A stretch of DNA of 64,000 bases from Neobacillus bataviensis (GTDB lineage: Bacteria; Bacillota; Bacilli; Bacillales_B; DSM-18226). The translations under genes and the position numbers were made by a program. The DNA lies in assembly GCF_019969725.1 (NCBI RefSeq), contig NZ_JAHXYW010000006.1, forward strand, positions 186,001 to 250,000, given 5' to 3'. Below are positions 32,896 to 41,051 of the stretch, piece by piece. A model generated the notes under the pieces. The model searched no databases. It worked only from the letters and a program-made list of their open reading frames with translations, and was not told the origin of the DNA. Position 1 is the stretch's first letter, and each line of letters begins with the position of its first letter.

Positions 32896-33716
32896 GTGGA
32901 AAAAAACCAAAAAAGTTAAGCGTCGCCCTTACTCATGTTGGTGTCTACTTTGCCCTGTTTTTGTTTTTGCTGCCTTTCCTATGGATGGTTCTGGCGTCGT
33001 TTAAGACACAAGTACAAATCCTGAATACATCAAAGATCTTTGAGATTACAGCGAATTTCAATAATTATATCAGCATCTTTAAAGAATACTCTTTTCTTCA
33101 ATTTATTTGGAATAGCTTTGTCGTTGGGATTGGGGCAACCATTTTTGGACTGATTCTTGGTTTGCCTGCAGCTTACGCGATTGCGAAATACAAGCAGCAA
33201 GGTTTAGGGCTGTTAATTCTTGTGGCGAGAATTGTTCCAGGAATTTCCTTCCTTATCCCTTGGTTTATTATTTTCTCAAAATTACATTTAATCGACACGT
33301 ATACATCCTTAATTCTTAGTCATATGCTTGTAACCATGCCGTTTATCATCTGGGTGATGATTCCGTTTTTTGAAGGACTTCCGCATGAACTGGAGGAATC
33401 CGCACGGGTGGATGGCTGTTCCATTCCTACTGCCTTTGTTAAGGTAATGCTGCCAATTTCTGGCCCGGGAATTGTCACTTCATCCATTTTAGCGTTTATT
33501 TTTTCATGGAATAACTTTATGTTCTCTTTAATTCTTGCCGGTGATAATACGAAGACATTGCCGATTGCGGTATTTAATTTCATTTCGTATTCGGATATTA
33601 ACTGGGGTGGCTTAATGGCAGCTTCCGTTACGATTACAGCACCAGTCCTTCTATTGGCCTTGTTTGCGCAGCGCTATATTATTGCGGGATTAACAGGCGG
33701 AAGTGTAAAGGGGTAA
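32892..33716 (+). CDS. ABC-transporter permease, MalG-type
   Basis: A 274-residue membrane protein with six hydrophobic segments and the EAA motif LEESARVDGCSIPTAFVKVM. It ends RYIIAGLTGGSVKG, typical of the second permease of carbohydrate importers (CUT1 family). It pairs with the preceding permease to form the translocation channel of the predicted galactonate importer. Confidence 0.9.
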   Translation: MSGKKPKKLSVALTHVGVYFALFLFLLPFLWMVLASFKTQVQILNTSKIFEITANFNNYISIFKEYSFLQFIWNSFVVGIGATIFGLILGLPAAYAIAKYKQQGLGLLILVARIVPGISFLIPWFIIFSKLHLIDTYTSLILSHMLVTMPFIIWVMIPFFEGLPHELEESARVDGCSIPTAFVKVMLPISGPGIVTSSILAFIFSWNNFMFSLILAGDNTKTLPIAVFNFISYSDINWGGLMAASVTITAPVLLLALFAQRYIIAGLTGGSVKG

Positions 33717-33777
33717 GGGCAGTCTAATCAATATTTAGAAGGTCGCCTTAATCACAAACTAATAGGAGATGAGTAGA

Positions 33778-34422
33778 ATGACAGCCTCACCATTAGAGGA
33801 AATACGAAGAACAAAGCTAGTGGCAATCATCCGTAGTCAGTCCCTTGAGGGGCTTGAGAATACAGTTAGAAGTCTTTTTCAAGGCGGCATCCGTGCAGTT
33901 GAAATCACGTTGAACACCCCTGGGGCTCTTAGCGGTATTGAACGGATGAAAGAGCGGTATCCGGAATTGCTGATTGGAGCAGGGACCGTGTTAGATTCAG
34001 AGTCTGCAAGACTTGCCATTCTGTCTGGTGCTGGTTATCTCCTCACCCCAACGTTAAAAAAAGAAACGATTGAAACAGCTAACCGTTATAATGTACCGAT
34101 TATCCCGGGTGTCATGACCCCCACTGAAGTGTTAACGGCTTATGAATATGGGGCCAAAATGGTCAAAATATTTCCAATCAGTCATCTTGGGCCCAAATAT
34201 TTGTCTGACTTGAAAGGACCGATACCTTTTGTAGAAACAATGGCGGTCGGAGGCATTTCGTTAGAGAATGCAGCGGACTATTTAATGGCAGGAGCGAGTG
34301 CGTTGGGAATTGGCAGTTCACTCGTGGATGAAAAGCTAGTGAAGCAAGGAGATTTTTCGGAAATTGAAAGACGGGCAGCCAGATTCGTAGAGATTGCTCA
34401 AAACGTTCAATTACCAAAATAA
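33778..34422 (+). CDS. KDPG/KDPGal aldolase (DgoA-type)
   Basis: A 214-residue class I aldolase. Conserved features are VAIIRSQSLEGLENTV, the catalytic glutamate in AVEITLNTPGAL, GAGTVLDSESAR, and the Schiff-base lysine in AKMVKIFPISHLGPKY. It cleaves 2-keto-3-deoxy-6-phosphogalactonate to pyruvate and glyceraldehyde-3-phosphate; family members may also use KDPG. ATG 33778 is preceded by AGGAG with 9-nt spacing. The adjacent KDGal kinase supports the galactonate role. A paralogue lies at 53770. Confidence 0.9.
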   Translation: MTASPLEEIRRTKLVAIIRSQSLEGLENTVRSLFQGGIRAVEITLNTPGALSGIERMKERYPELLIGAGTVLDSESARLAILSGAGYLLTPTLKKETIETANRYNVPIIPGVMTPTEVLTAYEYGAKMVKIFPISHLGPKYLSDLKGPIPFVETMAVGGISLENAADYLMAGASALGIGSSLVDEKLVKQGDFSEIERRAARFVEIAQNVQLPK

Positions 34423-34447
34423 ATTCAATAGAAAAGTGGTGTTGAAT

Positions 34448-35470
34448 TTGAAGGTAATCCTGATTGATTCTGGAACGACCAATTCTAGAATAAGGCTATA
34501 TGATAAAAAAAACAGCCAAATTCTTGATTCTGAAAAGGTTCGAGTTGGCGTAAGAGATACAGCTATTTCAGGGAATAATCACCATCTGAAAGCCCAAATA
34601 AGTGATGGAATAGCGAGATTACTAACGAAAAATCACTTAACACCCGCTGATATTGGGTATATGGCTGCATCAGGGATGATTACCTCCAATCTAGGAATCT
34701 ATGAAATCCCTCATGTCCCTAGTCCTGCGGGAATGGAGGACATTGCGAAGTATTCAAAAGTTATCAAGCTTAAGGAATTTTTCGATATCCCGTGTCTCTT
34801 TATTCCGGGGATGAAAAATTCGGCCAAGCATGCTAGTCCGAATGATGTGTATTCCTGTATTAATGATTATGATGTCATGCGCGGAGAAGAAGTGGAATCC
34901 TTTGGATTATTGAAGCAATTTGATGTGACGGGTAAAGGGATGATGGTTCTGCCAGGTTCTCATACCAAGTTTGTTGCTGTCGATGATCAGAAGGATTTGC
35001 AATATTGTTTATCGACATTAGGCGGGGAGACCCTGCATGCGCTCCAGAAGGAATCCATTCTTTCTAGTTCACTGGAACAAAATCTGGTGGAAAGCATCGA
35101 CAAGGAAATGCTTGAATCTGGGTTTGAAGCGGCGAAGAAATATGGATTAACAAGAACTTTTTATCATATACGCCTGTTTCATTTATTTGCTGATCTGGAT
35201 ACGAACCAACGGGCGAACTATTTCGCTGGTGCCGTTATCTATAATGACCTGCAGGCACTTTTTCAATCCATAGAGGAGATTGATGAGATTAAATGGTTCA
35301 TTGTTGGGGGATCCGCCCCTCTTCGAAAAGTGTTTACCCATTTGTTAAGTTTTGTGAATAAGGAGTGGGAAATCTTCGAGGCGGATGATTCGCAGGTAGA
35401 ATACTCAGTCGTTTTGGGGGCTGAAGAGATTATATCCAGGTGCAGCGAGTTAAATAGTTTAATTGATTGA
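34448..35470 (+). CDS. dgoK: 2-dehydro-3-deoxygalactonokinase
   Basis: A ~340-residue member of the DgoK family. It begins KVILIDSGTTNSRIRLYD with the phosphate-loop region, then GYMAASGMITSNLGIYEIPH, and FLIPG-type LFIPGMKN, VMRGEEVESFGLL and MMVLPGSHTKFVAV, all hallmark blocks of the family. It phosphorylates 2-keto-3-deoxygalactonate. The start is uncertain: TTG 34448 has GTGGTG 6 nt upstream, but GTG 34436 and TTG 34442 are also possible; the longer reading from 34394 overlaps the aldolase gene and lacks a ribosome site. Confidence 0.88.
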   Translation: MKVILIDSGTTNSRIRLYDKKNSQILDSEKVRVGVRDTAISGNNHHLKAQISDGIARLLTKNHLTPADIGYMAASGMITSNLGIYEIPHVPSPAGMEDIAKYSKVIKLKEFFDIPCLFIPGMKNSAKHASPNDVYSCINDYDVMRGEEVESFGLLKQFDVTGKGMMVLPGSHTKFVAVDDQKDLQYCLSTLGGETLHALQKESILSSSLEQNLVESIDKEMLESGFEAAKKYGLTRTFYHIRLFHLFADLDTNQRANYFAGAVIYNDLQALFQSIEEIDEIKWFIVGGSAPLRKVFTHLLSFVNKEWEIFEADDSQVEYSVVLGAEEIISRCSELNSLID

Positions 35471-35505
35471 CAGATGTAATCTAAAAATCTAAGGAAGTGT
35501 TTCGA

Positions 35506-36654
35506 ATGAAGATACGCAGTTACGAGCTTTTCCAAGTTCCTCCAAGATGGTTATTTTTAAAGATTGAAACCGATGAAGGGATTGTTGGCTGGGGTGAACC
35601 GGTGATTGAGGGAAGAGCGTCCACGGTGAAGGCTTGTGTAGAGGAATTAATGGAATACTTAATTGGCAAGGACCCTTTGCGAATTGAGGACCATTGGAAC
35701 ATGTTATACCGTTCCGGATTTTATCGTGGCGGTCCGATCCTGATGAGTGCCATTTCGGGAATCGACCAAGCGCTTTGGGACATTAAAGGAAAATATTTTA
35801 ATGCCCCTGTGTATCAGTTGTTAGGAGGAGCGTGCCGTGATTCAATCAGGGTCTATTCTTGGATTGGCGGCGACCGTCCATCGGATGTGGGCAAAGCGGC
35901 AAAGAGTGTCGTTGATGCTGGCTTTACGGCTGTAAAAATGAATGGAACGGAAGAGCTTCAGTACGTGGATTCTTATGAAAAAATTGATCAGGTATTGGAA
36001 CGGATTGCCGCAGTTCGCGAATCCGTAGGGCAGTATGTGGGAATCGGGATTGATTTTCACGGAAGGGTTCATAAACCAATGGCCAAGATTCTGGCAAAGG
36101 AACTCGAGCAGTTCCGCCCGATGTTTATCGAAGAGCCTGTACTGGCCGAGAATAATGAAGCCTTAAAGGAAATTGCCCAGCATACTTCGATTCCGATTGC
36201 GACGGGTGAGCGGATGTTTTCCCGCTGGGACTTCAAATCTGTTCTAGCTGATGGGCATGTAGACATTATTCAGCCAGATGTGTCGCATGCAGGCGGAATT
36301 ACGGAATGTAAAAAGATTGCCTCGATGGCGGAGGCTTATGATGTAGCTCTTGCCCCGCATTGTCCATTGGGACCGATTGCGCTTGCTTCTTGTCTTCAAG
36401 TGGATGCGACCTCACATAATGCGTTTATTCAAGAACAAAGTTTAGGGATTCATTATAATCAAGGCAGTGACCTGCTGGATTATATAAAGGATAAATCGGT
36501 TTTTGAATATAAGGACGGTTATGTATCGATTCCTCAAGGTCCCGGATTAGGAATTGAGGTTGATGAAGAATTTGTAAGAAAACAAGCAGAAGTGGGCCAC
36601 AATTGGAGAAACCCAATTTGGCGTCACAAAGATGGCAGCATCGCAGAATGGTAA
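35506..36654 (+). CDS. dgoD: D-galactonate dehydratase
   Basis: A 382-residue enolase-superfamily acid-sugar dehydratase of the DgoD type. It has [16 protein letters not shown] in the capping region, metal ligands in [11 protein letters not shown] (Asp), [14 protein letters not shown] (Glu) and [13 protein letters not shown] (Glu), and the acid/base histidines in DFHGR and [14 protein letters not shown]. It converts D-galactonate to 2-keto-3-deoxygalactonate. The ATG at 35506 follows GGAAGTG; the upstream GTG at 35497 is part of that site. It is last in the operon and is followed by a strong terminator. Confidence 0.92.
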   Translation: MKIRSYELFQVPPRWLFLKIETDEGIVGWGEPVIEGRASTVKACVEELMEYLIGKDPLRIEDHWNMLYRSGFYRGGPILMSAISGIDQALWDIKGKYFNAPVYQLLGGACRDSIRVYSWIGGDRPSDVGKAAKSVVDAGFTAVKMNGTEELQYVDSYEKIDQVLERIAAVRESVGQYVGIGIDFHGRVHKPMAKILAKELEQFRPMFIEEPVLAENNEALKEIAQHTSIPIATGERMFSRWDFKSVLADGHVDIIQPDVSHAGGITECKKIASMAEAYDVALAPHCPLGPIALASCLQVDATSHNAFIQEQSLGIHYNQGSDLLDYIKDKSVFEYKDGYVSIPQGPGLGIEVDEEFVRKQAEVGHNWRNPIWRHKDGSIAEW

Positions 36655-36658
36655 CATT

Positions 36659-36671
36659 GGAGACGGTTCTC
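36659..36671. repeat. REP-like left arm only
   Basis: GGAGACGGTTCTC followed by TTGG matches the left arm of the dispersed hairpin directly after the dgoD stop. The right arm has been replaced by the unrelated terminator at 36698. Confidence 0.6.
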
Positions 36672-36697
36672 TTGGTCATATATATATAAACAGCAAG

Positions 36698-36745
36698 GAT
36701 GTGCCTTAATCAAGTGTTTGACACTTGATAAGGCACATCATTTTT
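36698..36745. terminator. Bidirectional terminator dgoD/racemase
   Basis: A long stem GATGTGCCTTA / TAAGGCACATC continues into TCAAGTGT / ACACTTGA with loop TTG, then ATTTTTAAT. It separates the convergent dgoD and racemase genes. Confidence 0.9.
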
Positions 36746-36758
36746 AATATTGAGGAAT

Positions 36759-37451
36759 TCATTGTTCTAATGCTTTATTCACCGCAGCAATCGCATGAAT
36801 CGATGCAGTATCAAATAACGGTACCTTAGAATCCTCTTGTTTTATTAATAACCCAATTTCTGTACAACCTAGGATTATTCCACCCGCGCCGTTTTCCATT
36901 AAAGAATTTATTACTTTTTTATAATCGGTTCTGGATGAATCAAGAACTTTCCCTAAACATAACTCATTATAGATAATGTCATTTACCATTTCCCGTTCGT
37001 GATCGTTAGGGACAATCACATTTATCCCATTTGCTTCTAACCGTGATATGTAAAAATCCTGTTCCATTGTATACTTTGTTCCGAGCAGGCCAACAGTACT
37101 AATGTCACTTTTTTTAATTTGAGCGGCTGTCGCGTCTGCAATATGTAGAATAGGGATTGTGATCTTTTCTTGAATGGCATCGACTACTTTGTGCATCGTA
37201 TTCGTGCAAATAACGATAAAGTCAGCACCCGCTTTTTCTAAAGAAATGGCGGCTGCGGCTAAGATTTCTCCAGCTCTTTGCCAGTTACCCTCAGACTGAC
37301 AGCGTTCAATTTCGGCAAAATCTACGCTATACATCAGACACTTTGCTGAATGGAGCCCCCCCAATCTGCTTTTTACCGCCTCGTTAATAATCCGATAATA
37401 TTCAACCGAGGATTCCCAGCTCATACCGCCAATAAGACCAATTATTTTCAT
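36759..37451 (-). CDS. Aspartate/glutamate racemase family protein (RacX/YgeA type)
   Basis: A 230-residue cofactor-independent racemase. It starts MKIIGLIGGMSWESSVEYY and has the two catalytic cysteines in VICTNTMHK and LGCTEIGLL, with the phosphate-like-binding NDHERE region. Relatives (RacX, YgeA) racemise amino acids with broad specificity, supplying D-amino acids for the cell wall or biofilm. The start follows GGGGTGAGGGT. It lies alone, downstream of a promoter block shared with the methyltransferase gene. Confidence 0.88.
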   Translation of the reverse strand: MKIIGLIGGMSWESSVEYYRIINEAVKSRLGGLHSAKCLMYSVDFAEIERCQSEGNWQRAGEILAAAAISLEKAGADFIVICTNTMHKVVDAIQEKITIPILHIADATAAQIKKSDISTVGLLGTKYTMEQDFYISRLEANGINVIVPNDHEREMVNDIIYNELCLGKVLDSSRTDYKKVINSLMENGAGGIILGCTEIGLLIKQEDSKVPLFDTASIHAIAAVNKALEQ

Positions 37452-37473
37452 ACCCTCACCCCAATGATCATAA

Positions 37474-37520
37474 TTAACTAATCTAATCTAATCATAAACC
37501 GCACAGTCCATCATTTAAAG
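37474..37520 (-). promoter_or_regulatory. Block shared with 29346-29390
   Basis: The second copy of the conserved upstream block: TTAACTAATCTAATC, then ATAAACCGCACAGTCCATCATTTA. It carries an extra CTAAT-type repeat compared with the first. It lies 23 bp upstream of the racemase start codon. Confidence 0.5.
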
Positions 37521-37563
37521 GGATGGTATCGAATTAATTCGACATTCTTTTTTGGGGGGAAAT

Positions 37564-37600
37564 AAAAACTGTAGAATAAATATCTACAGTTTTTATTTTT
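37564..37600. terminator. Hairpin between divergent genes
   Basis: Perfect 12-bp stem AAAAACTGTAGA / TCTACAGTTTTT with a 7-nt loop, then ATTTTTTAT. It looks like a bidirectional terminator but lies between two divergent promoters. The rest of the 319-bp gap holds no other recognised gene. Confidence 0.65.
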
Positions 37601-37770
37601 TATATGTTAATAGAATTTAGCCGTATTAATTAAAATAACACCTCTTTATTGTGAAAATTAACCTCTTTTATTTGCATTAACATCAATTTTGAAAAATTAT
37701 AAGATTAAATCACACCTTGATATAACTATACAATACTAACAGATTTTGTATGAGAGAAAGGAGTAAGGAA

Positions 37771-39051
37771 ATGAAAAAAGTATTTAGTTTAGGAGTGATT
37801 TTACTCATGTTGTCCTCGATCTTTAGCGGCAACATGCCTGTCTCAGCTTCAGGCACTTCTGGAATTGATTACGCTAAATATAAACCCGGCGTAACGGTGG
37901 AGGCGAATGCTGCTTCACCGACTGGCTATTATGCAACGTTTATCTATGAGGATAAGACGGCAGCAGCAACAAAGATTGAACTATATAGTGACTGCTTCAA
38001 TCTTTTCACAATTGAAGGTGGATTCACAACCCCTTATAAACCGGAGGAGTATAGTGCGGGTATGTTCCCTGCTGGCGGTAATGCTGATACAACCTATTAT
38101 TTATCAATGAAAAAGCTCGGGAAAAATTTATGGGAAGCCAGAGTTCCTCTGTCCAGCGGCGCTTTTGTCTACAATTTCCGCATCACCAATCCGGATGGAA
38201 CTACAAAGGCAAGACTGGATGACCCCAACAATCCGACGCTAACCAATACTGCAACAGGTATTCATAGCCTGTCTAGCATGGTCTATGTTCCGTATAATTC
38301 AAAAACAATGGGAACAGGAAAATGGCTGGATCGCTCAGTAGAGCTTCCCGGCAAAAATAAGACTGGCAAAGTGGAAACCGTAGCCTATACAGGCGCTACC
38401 GGTGATAAACGCGGGCTTGCTGTTTACCTGCCACAAGGATACAATGAAAACCGCAAGAAACCTTACAAGGTGCTTTATCTGTCCCATGGCAATTCCGGCG
38501 ATAAGTATGGCAATGAACTTCGCTGGATGAACGAGGGGGCAGTGGCTAATATTACGGATAATCTGATAGCAGAGGGAAAAACTGAGCCCTTTGTTGTAGT
38601 AACCATGAATAATCAGGACTTTGGCTGGGACTATAGTAAAATTGAAGAAGACCAGTTTAACCATATTATGCCTTATATTGAATCTCACTATAATGTATAT
38701 AATACCGCTGAAGGCCGTGCTTACGCAGGTTTATCGATGGGGGGATTAACCACCAATCGGATGTATTTCAACCATGCGGATGATTTTGCTTATTTTGGTA
38801 TTTGGAGTTATGCAACTACGGGAGCTGAACTTGAAAATATCAATAATTACAGCAATTTGGATCGTCCTTCCGTCATGTTAGGCGCTGGTGTTTGGGATTT
38901 TGGGCTAGAACCTGTGAAAGGTCTGGACCAGGCCCTAAATAATAAGGGAATCGACCACTCTTATCTTGAGGTTCCTGGTGCGCATGACTGGGAAACTTGG
39001 CAGTTATTATATGCCGCTTTTGTAAAGGATCATTTGTGGAAGGTTGAGTAA
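37771..39051 (+). CDS. Secreted carbohydrate-esterase-like alpha/beta hydrolase
   Basis: A 426-residue exported protein. The signal peptide has a hydrophobic core FSLGVILLMLSSIFS and likely cleavage after VSA-S (about residues 26-27). An N-terminal Ig-like domain (~35-165) is followed by an esterase domain (~180-420). Its nucleophile elbow is AGLSMGG, with a catalytic histidine in PGAHDWETW. This arrangement is typical of esterases related to Fes and to the feruloyl or acetylxylan esterase domain of XynZ. It would remove acyl groups from plant polysaccharides outside the cell. The start follows AAGGAGTAAGGAA. It fits the neighbouring uronide locus. Confidence 0.85.
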   Translation: MKKVFSLGVILLMLSSIFSGNMPVSASGTSGIDYAKYKPGVTVEANAASPTGYYATFIYEDKTAAATKIELYSDCFNLFTIEGGFTTPYKPEEYSAGMFPAGGNADTTYYLSMKKLGKNLWEARVPLSSGAFVYNFRITNPDGTTKARLDDPNNPTLTNTATGIHSLSSMVYVPYNSKTMGTGKWLDRSVELPGKNKTGKVETVAYTGATGDKRGLAVYLPQGYNENRKKPYKVLYLSHGNSGDKYGNELRWMNEGAVANITDNLIAEGKTEPFVVVTMNNQDFGWDYSKIEEDQFNHIMPYIESHYNVYNTAEGRAYAGLSMGGLTTNRMYFNHADDFAYFGIWSYATTGAELENINNYSNLDRPSVMLGAGVWDFGLEPVKGLDQALNNKGIDHSYLEVPGAHDWETWQLLYAAFVKDHLWKVE

Positions 39052-39138
39052 AGATACAGGGAATGTAACTTGCAGCCCCAAAAGTTAATAAAGTGTCCCC
39101 TTAATAAAGGGCTTTAAAAAAAGCCTAAGCAGCTTAAG

Positions 39139-39171
39139 AAGATGATCTCTGTAAGGGGTCATCTTTTTTTT
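39139..39171 (+). terminator. Terminator of the esterase gene
   Basis: AAGATGATC / GGTCATCTT with a 9-nt loop and eight T. A second weaker hairpin (AAGGGCTTT / AAAGCCT) lies 30 bp before it. The stretch from here to 39472 holds nothing else that I can support. Confidence 0.8.
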
Positions 39172-39472
39172 ATTCCACTGGTATCTGAGTCAATCGCTCT
39201 TCAAGAAATCGAACTTATTTTACGCCCATTAAACAACACCCTCGGCTTAAAAGAAAATAGTTCAATATTTTCAACAGATAATTCAAAATCTTCCACCAAC
39301 TCAACCTTTTACTATTTGATATCATGAAATTTAGGGAATATTTAGTTTTGATTAAATTAGTAAGCGGTTTCAGTGGGCGGGAAATATGAATCAGATAGTT
39401 ATCTGATAAATCTGGAGCGCAATCGAACAGAAATACATATGGAAAAATACTGTTACTAAATGGGGGCTGAAA

Positions 39473-40153
39473 ATGTTTAACGTTATGGAAAAGTTAGAAT
39501 TTAATTTTGAGCCCTTTAATCTTGCTTTATCTGAAGGCAACATAGATAAAGCTAGTGAAATGATTCATGACTTTTTTCAGACTCTTATCAAAAATAGGTA
39601 TGGAAAAGACTATGCTAAATTAAACATATTAAAGCTAATCTATGTACTCATACGTCATACATCCTCTGATAAAAGTAATGAATATCTGAATAAAATGATT
39701 GTTATTTTCCAAACGGATAATCTAGACTGTATCAAAACAGAATTAATGAACATTACAAACGATATTGGAAGAGTATACCGAAAAAATGCCAAACAATATA
39801 GCAGGGTTATAAATCAAGTTATTGATGAGATTGATCGACATTTAAGTAATCCTGAATTAACATTAAAGTGGCTTGCTAAAGAAATACTTTTTATGAATAA
39901 GGACTATTTAGGTAAGCAATTTAAAAAAGAAACAGGGCAAACCTTTACCGAATATTTGATGCATTATCGCATGATTAGGGCCAAGGAACTGATCACTCAA
40001 TCTAACCAATTACAGATCTGTGATGTAGCAGAAAAAATAGGCTTTATTAATAACCCTGCTTATTTTAGCAGGGCATTTAAGAAATTTACTGGTTTATCAC
40101 CTTTAACTTATCAAAAAAAAATAAGAAAGTTAAATCGCCATAAAAGTGAGTAA
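39473..40153 (+). CDS. AraC-family protein without a receiver domain
   Basis: A 226-residue protein. Residues ~120-220 are an AraC/XylS double helix-turn-helix with KEILFMNKDYLGKQFKKETG and the signature region VAEKIGFINNPAYFSRAFKKFTG. The N-terminal ~115 residues are helical and match no receiver domain. They resemble the middle region of YesN-type regulators, such as the full-length one at 42811, so the gene may descend from one by loss of the receiver. The start follows GGGGGCTGAAA. It lies upstream of yesL-yesM-yesN and may regulate the locus independently of phosphorylation. Confidence 0.8.
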   Translation: MFNVMEKLEFNFEPFNLALSEGNIDKASEMIHDFFQTLIKNRYGKDYAKLNILKLIYVLIRHTSSDKSNEYLNKMIVIFQTDNLDCIKTELMNITNDIGRVYRKNAKQYSRVINQVIDEIDRHLSNPELTLKWLAKEILFMNKDYLGKQFKKETGQTFTEYLMHYRMIRAKELITQSNQLQICDVAEKIGFINNPAYFSRAFKKFTGLSPLTYQKKIRKLNRHKSE

Positions 40154-40416
40154 GTTAATTTTTCTGCAGCACTCATTCCTTGGCAAGATGGTGAGATGAT
40201 CAATTAATTGACTTACCCCACAAATTACGTTGTAACGCTTGTCACCGTCACTCCAATAGACCTCCAAAAAGTCAAAAAAATCATTATATTTCATGTCTTT
40301 CCAACATGCCACTTTTTGCTAATGTTCAGAAAGTTAAGGTTGCTTTATTAATATTTTGTTATATTTAATATAAATGGAACATTTCAACAGTCGATATTTT
40401 AGAAAGGGGCAAATGG

Positions 40417-41046
40417 ATGAAAGGCTTACTTCAAGGCTTGTATACACTATGTGAATGGATAATGCGTCTAGCTATTTTAAACATTCTTTGGGTTGTATTC
40501 TCTTTACTGGGAGCCATTTTACTAGGTTTTTTTCCAGCAACAGCTGCTATGTTCGAAATCACAAGAAAGTGGCTTAAAGGAGAGACAGATATCCCAATAT
40601 TTAAGTATTTCTGGGCTGCGTATAAAAAGTATTTTGTCAAAGCAAATTTGCTGGGGACTGTTGTCGCCATAACAGGAATCTTTTTATATATTGATTTTAG
40701 CTTTTTTTCAAGCTTTGAAGGTTTTGCGTTTAAGGTGCTAACTGCCTTAGTAATGTTGGTATCTATTATATATTTTGTTCTATTAATTTATATATTCCCT
40801 GTTTTTGTAACATACGAAATTAATTTATTCCAAACTATTAAATTTGCCTGTTTATTAGGAGTATATCGGCCGCTTAGTACAATTGGGATTTTATTGGGGA
40901 GTAGTCTGCTTTATTTCCTATTTTCTACTTTCTCGCCAGTTCTCGTATTCTTTGGAGGCAGCCTGACTAGTATGATGATGATGTGGGTGTCAAGAAGCAC
41001 ATTTTTTAAGATGAAAAATAAATATCCAACCGAAGAAACGGTGTAG
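40417..41046 (+). CDS. yesL: YesL-family membrane protein (DUF624)
   Basis: A 209-residue integral membrane protein with about five hydrophobic segments. It has the DUF624 start MKGLLQGLYTLCEWIMRLAI, then GAILLGFFPATAAMFEITRKW. The function of the family is not known, but it is found with YesM/YesN two-component systems in sugar loci, as here. The start follows AAAGGGGCAAATGG. The yesM gene begins 5 bp after its stop. Confidence 0.88.
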   Translation: MKGLLQGLYTLCEWIMRLAILNILWVVFSLLGAILLGFFPATAAMFEITRKWLKGETDIPIFKYFWAAYKKYFVKANLLGTVVAITGIFLYIDFSFFSSFEGFAFKVLTALVMLVSIIYFVLLIYIFPVFVTYEINLFQTIKFACLLGVYRPLSTIGILLGSSLLYFLFSTFSPVLVFFGGSLTSMMMMWVSRSTFFKMKNKYPTEETV

Positions 41047-41051
41047 GGCAA

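Noticed and set aside
39142..39327. 61-codon + strand frame
   Set aside because: It starts inside the esterase terminator, has no ribosome site and its composition is poor in typical coding features.
40130..40312. 60-codon minus-strand frame after the AraC gene
   Set aside because: It overlaps the end of the AraC gene, has no clear ribosome site and no terminator. The translation looks partly protein-like, so a decayed gene fragment is possible but not supported.
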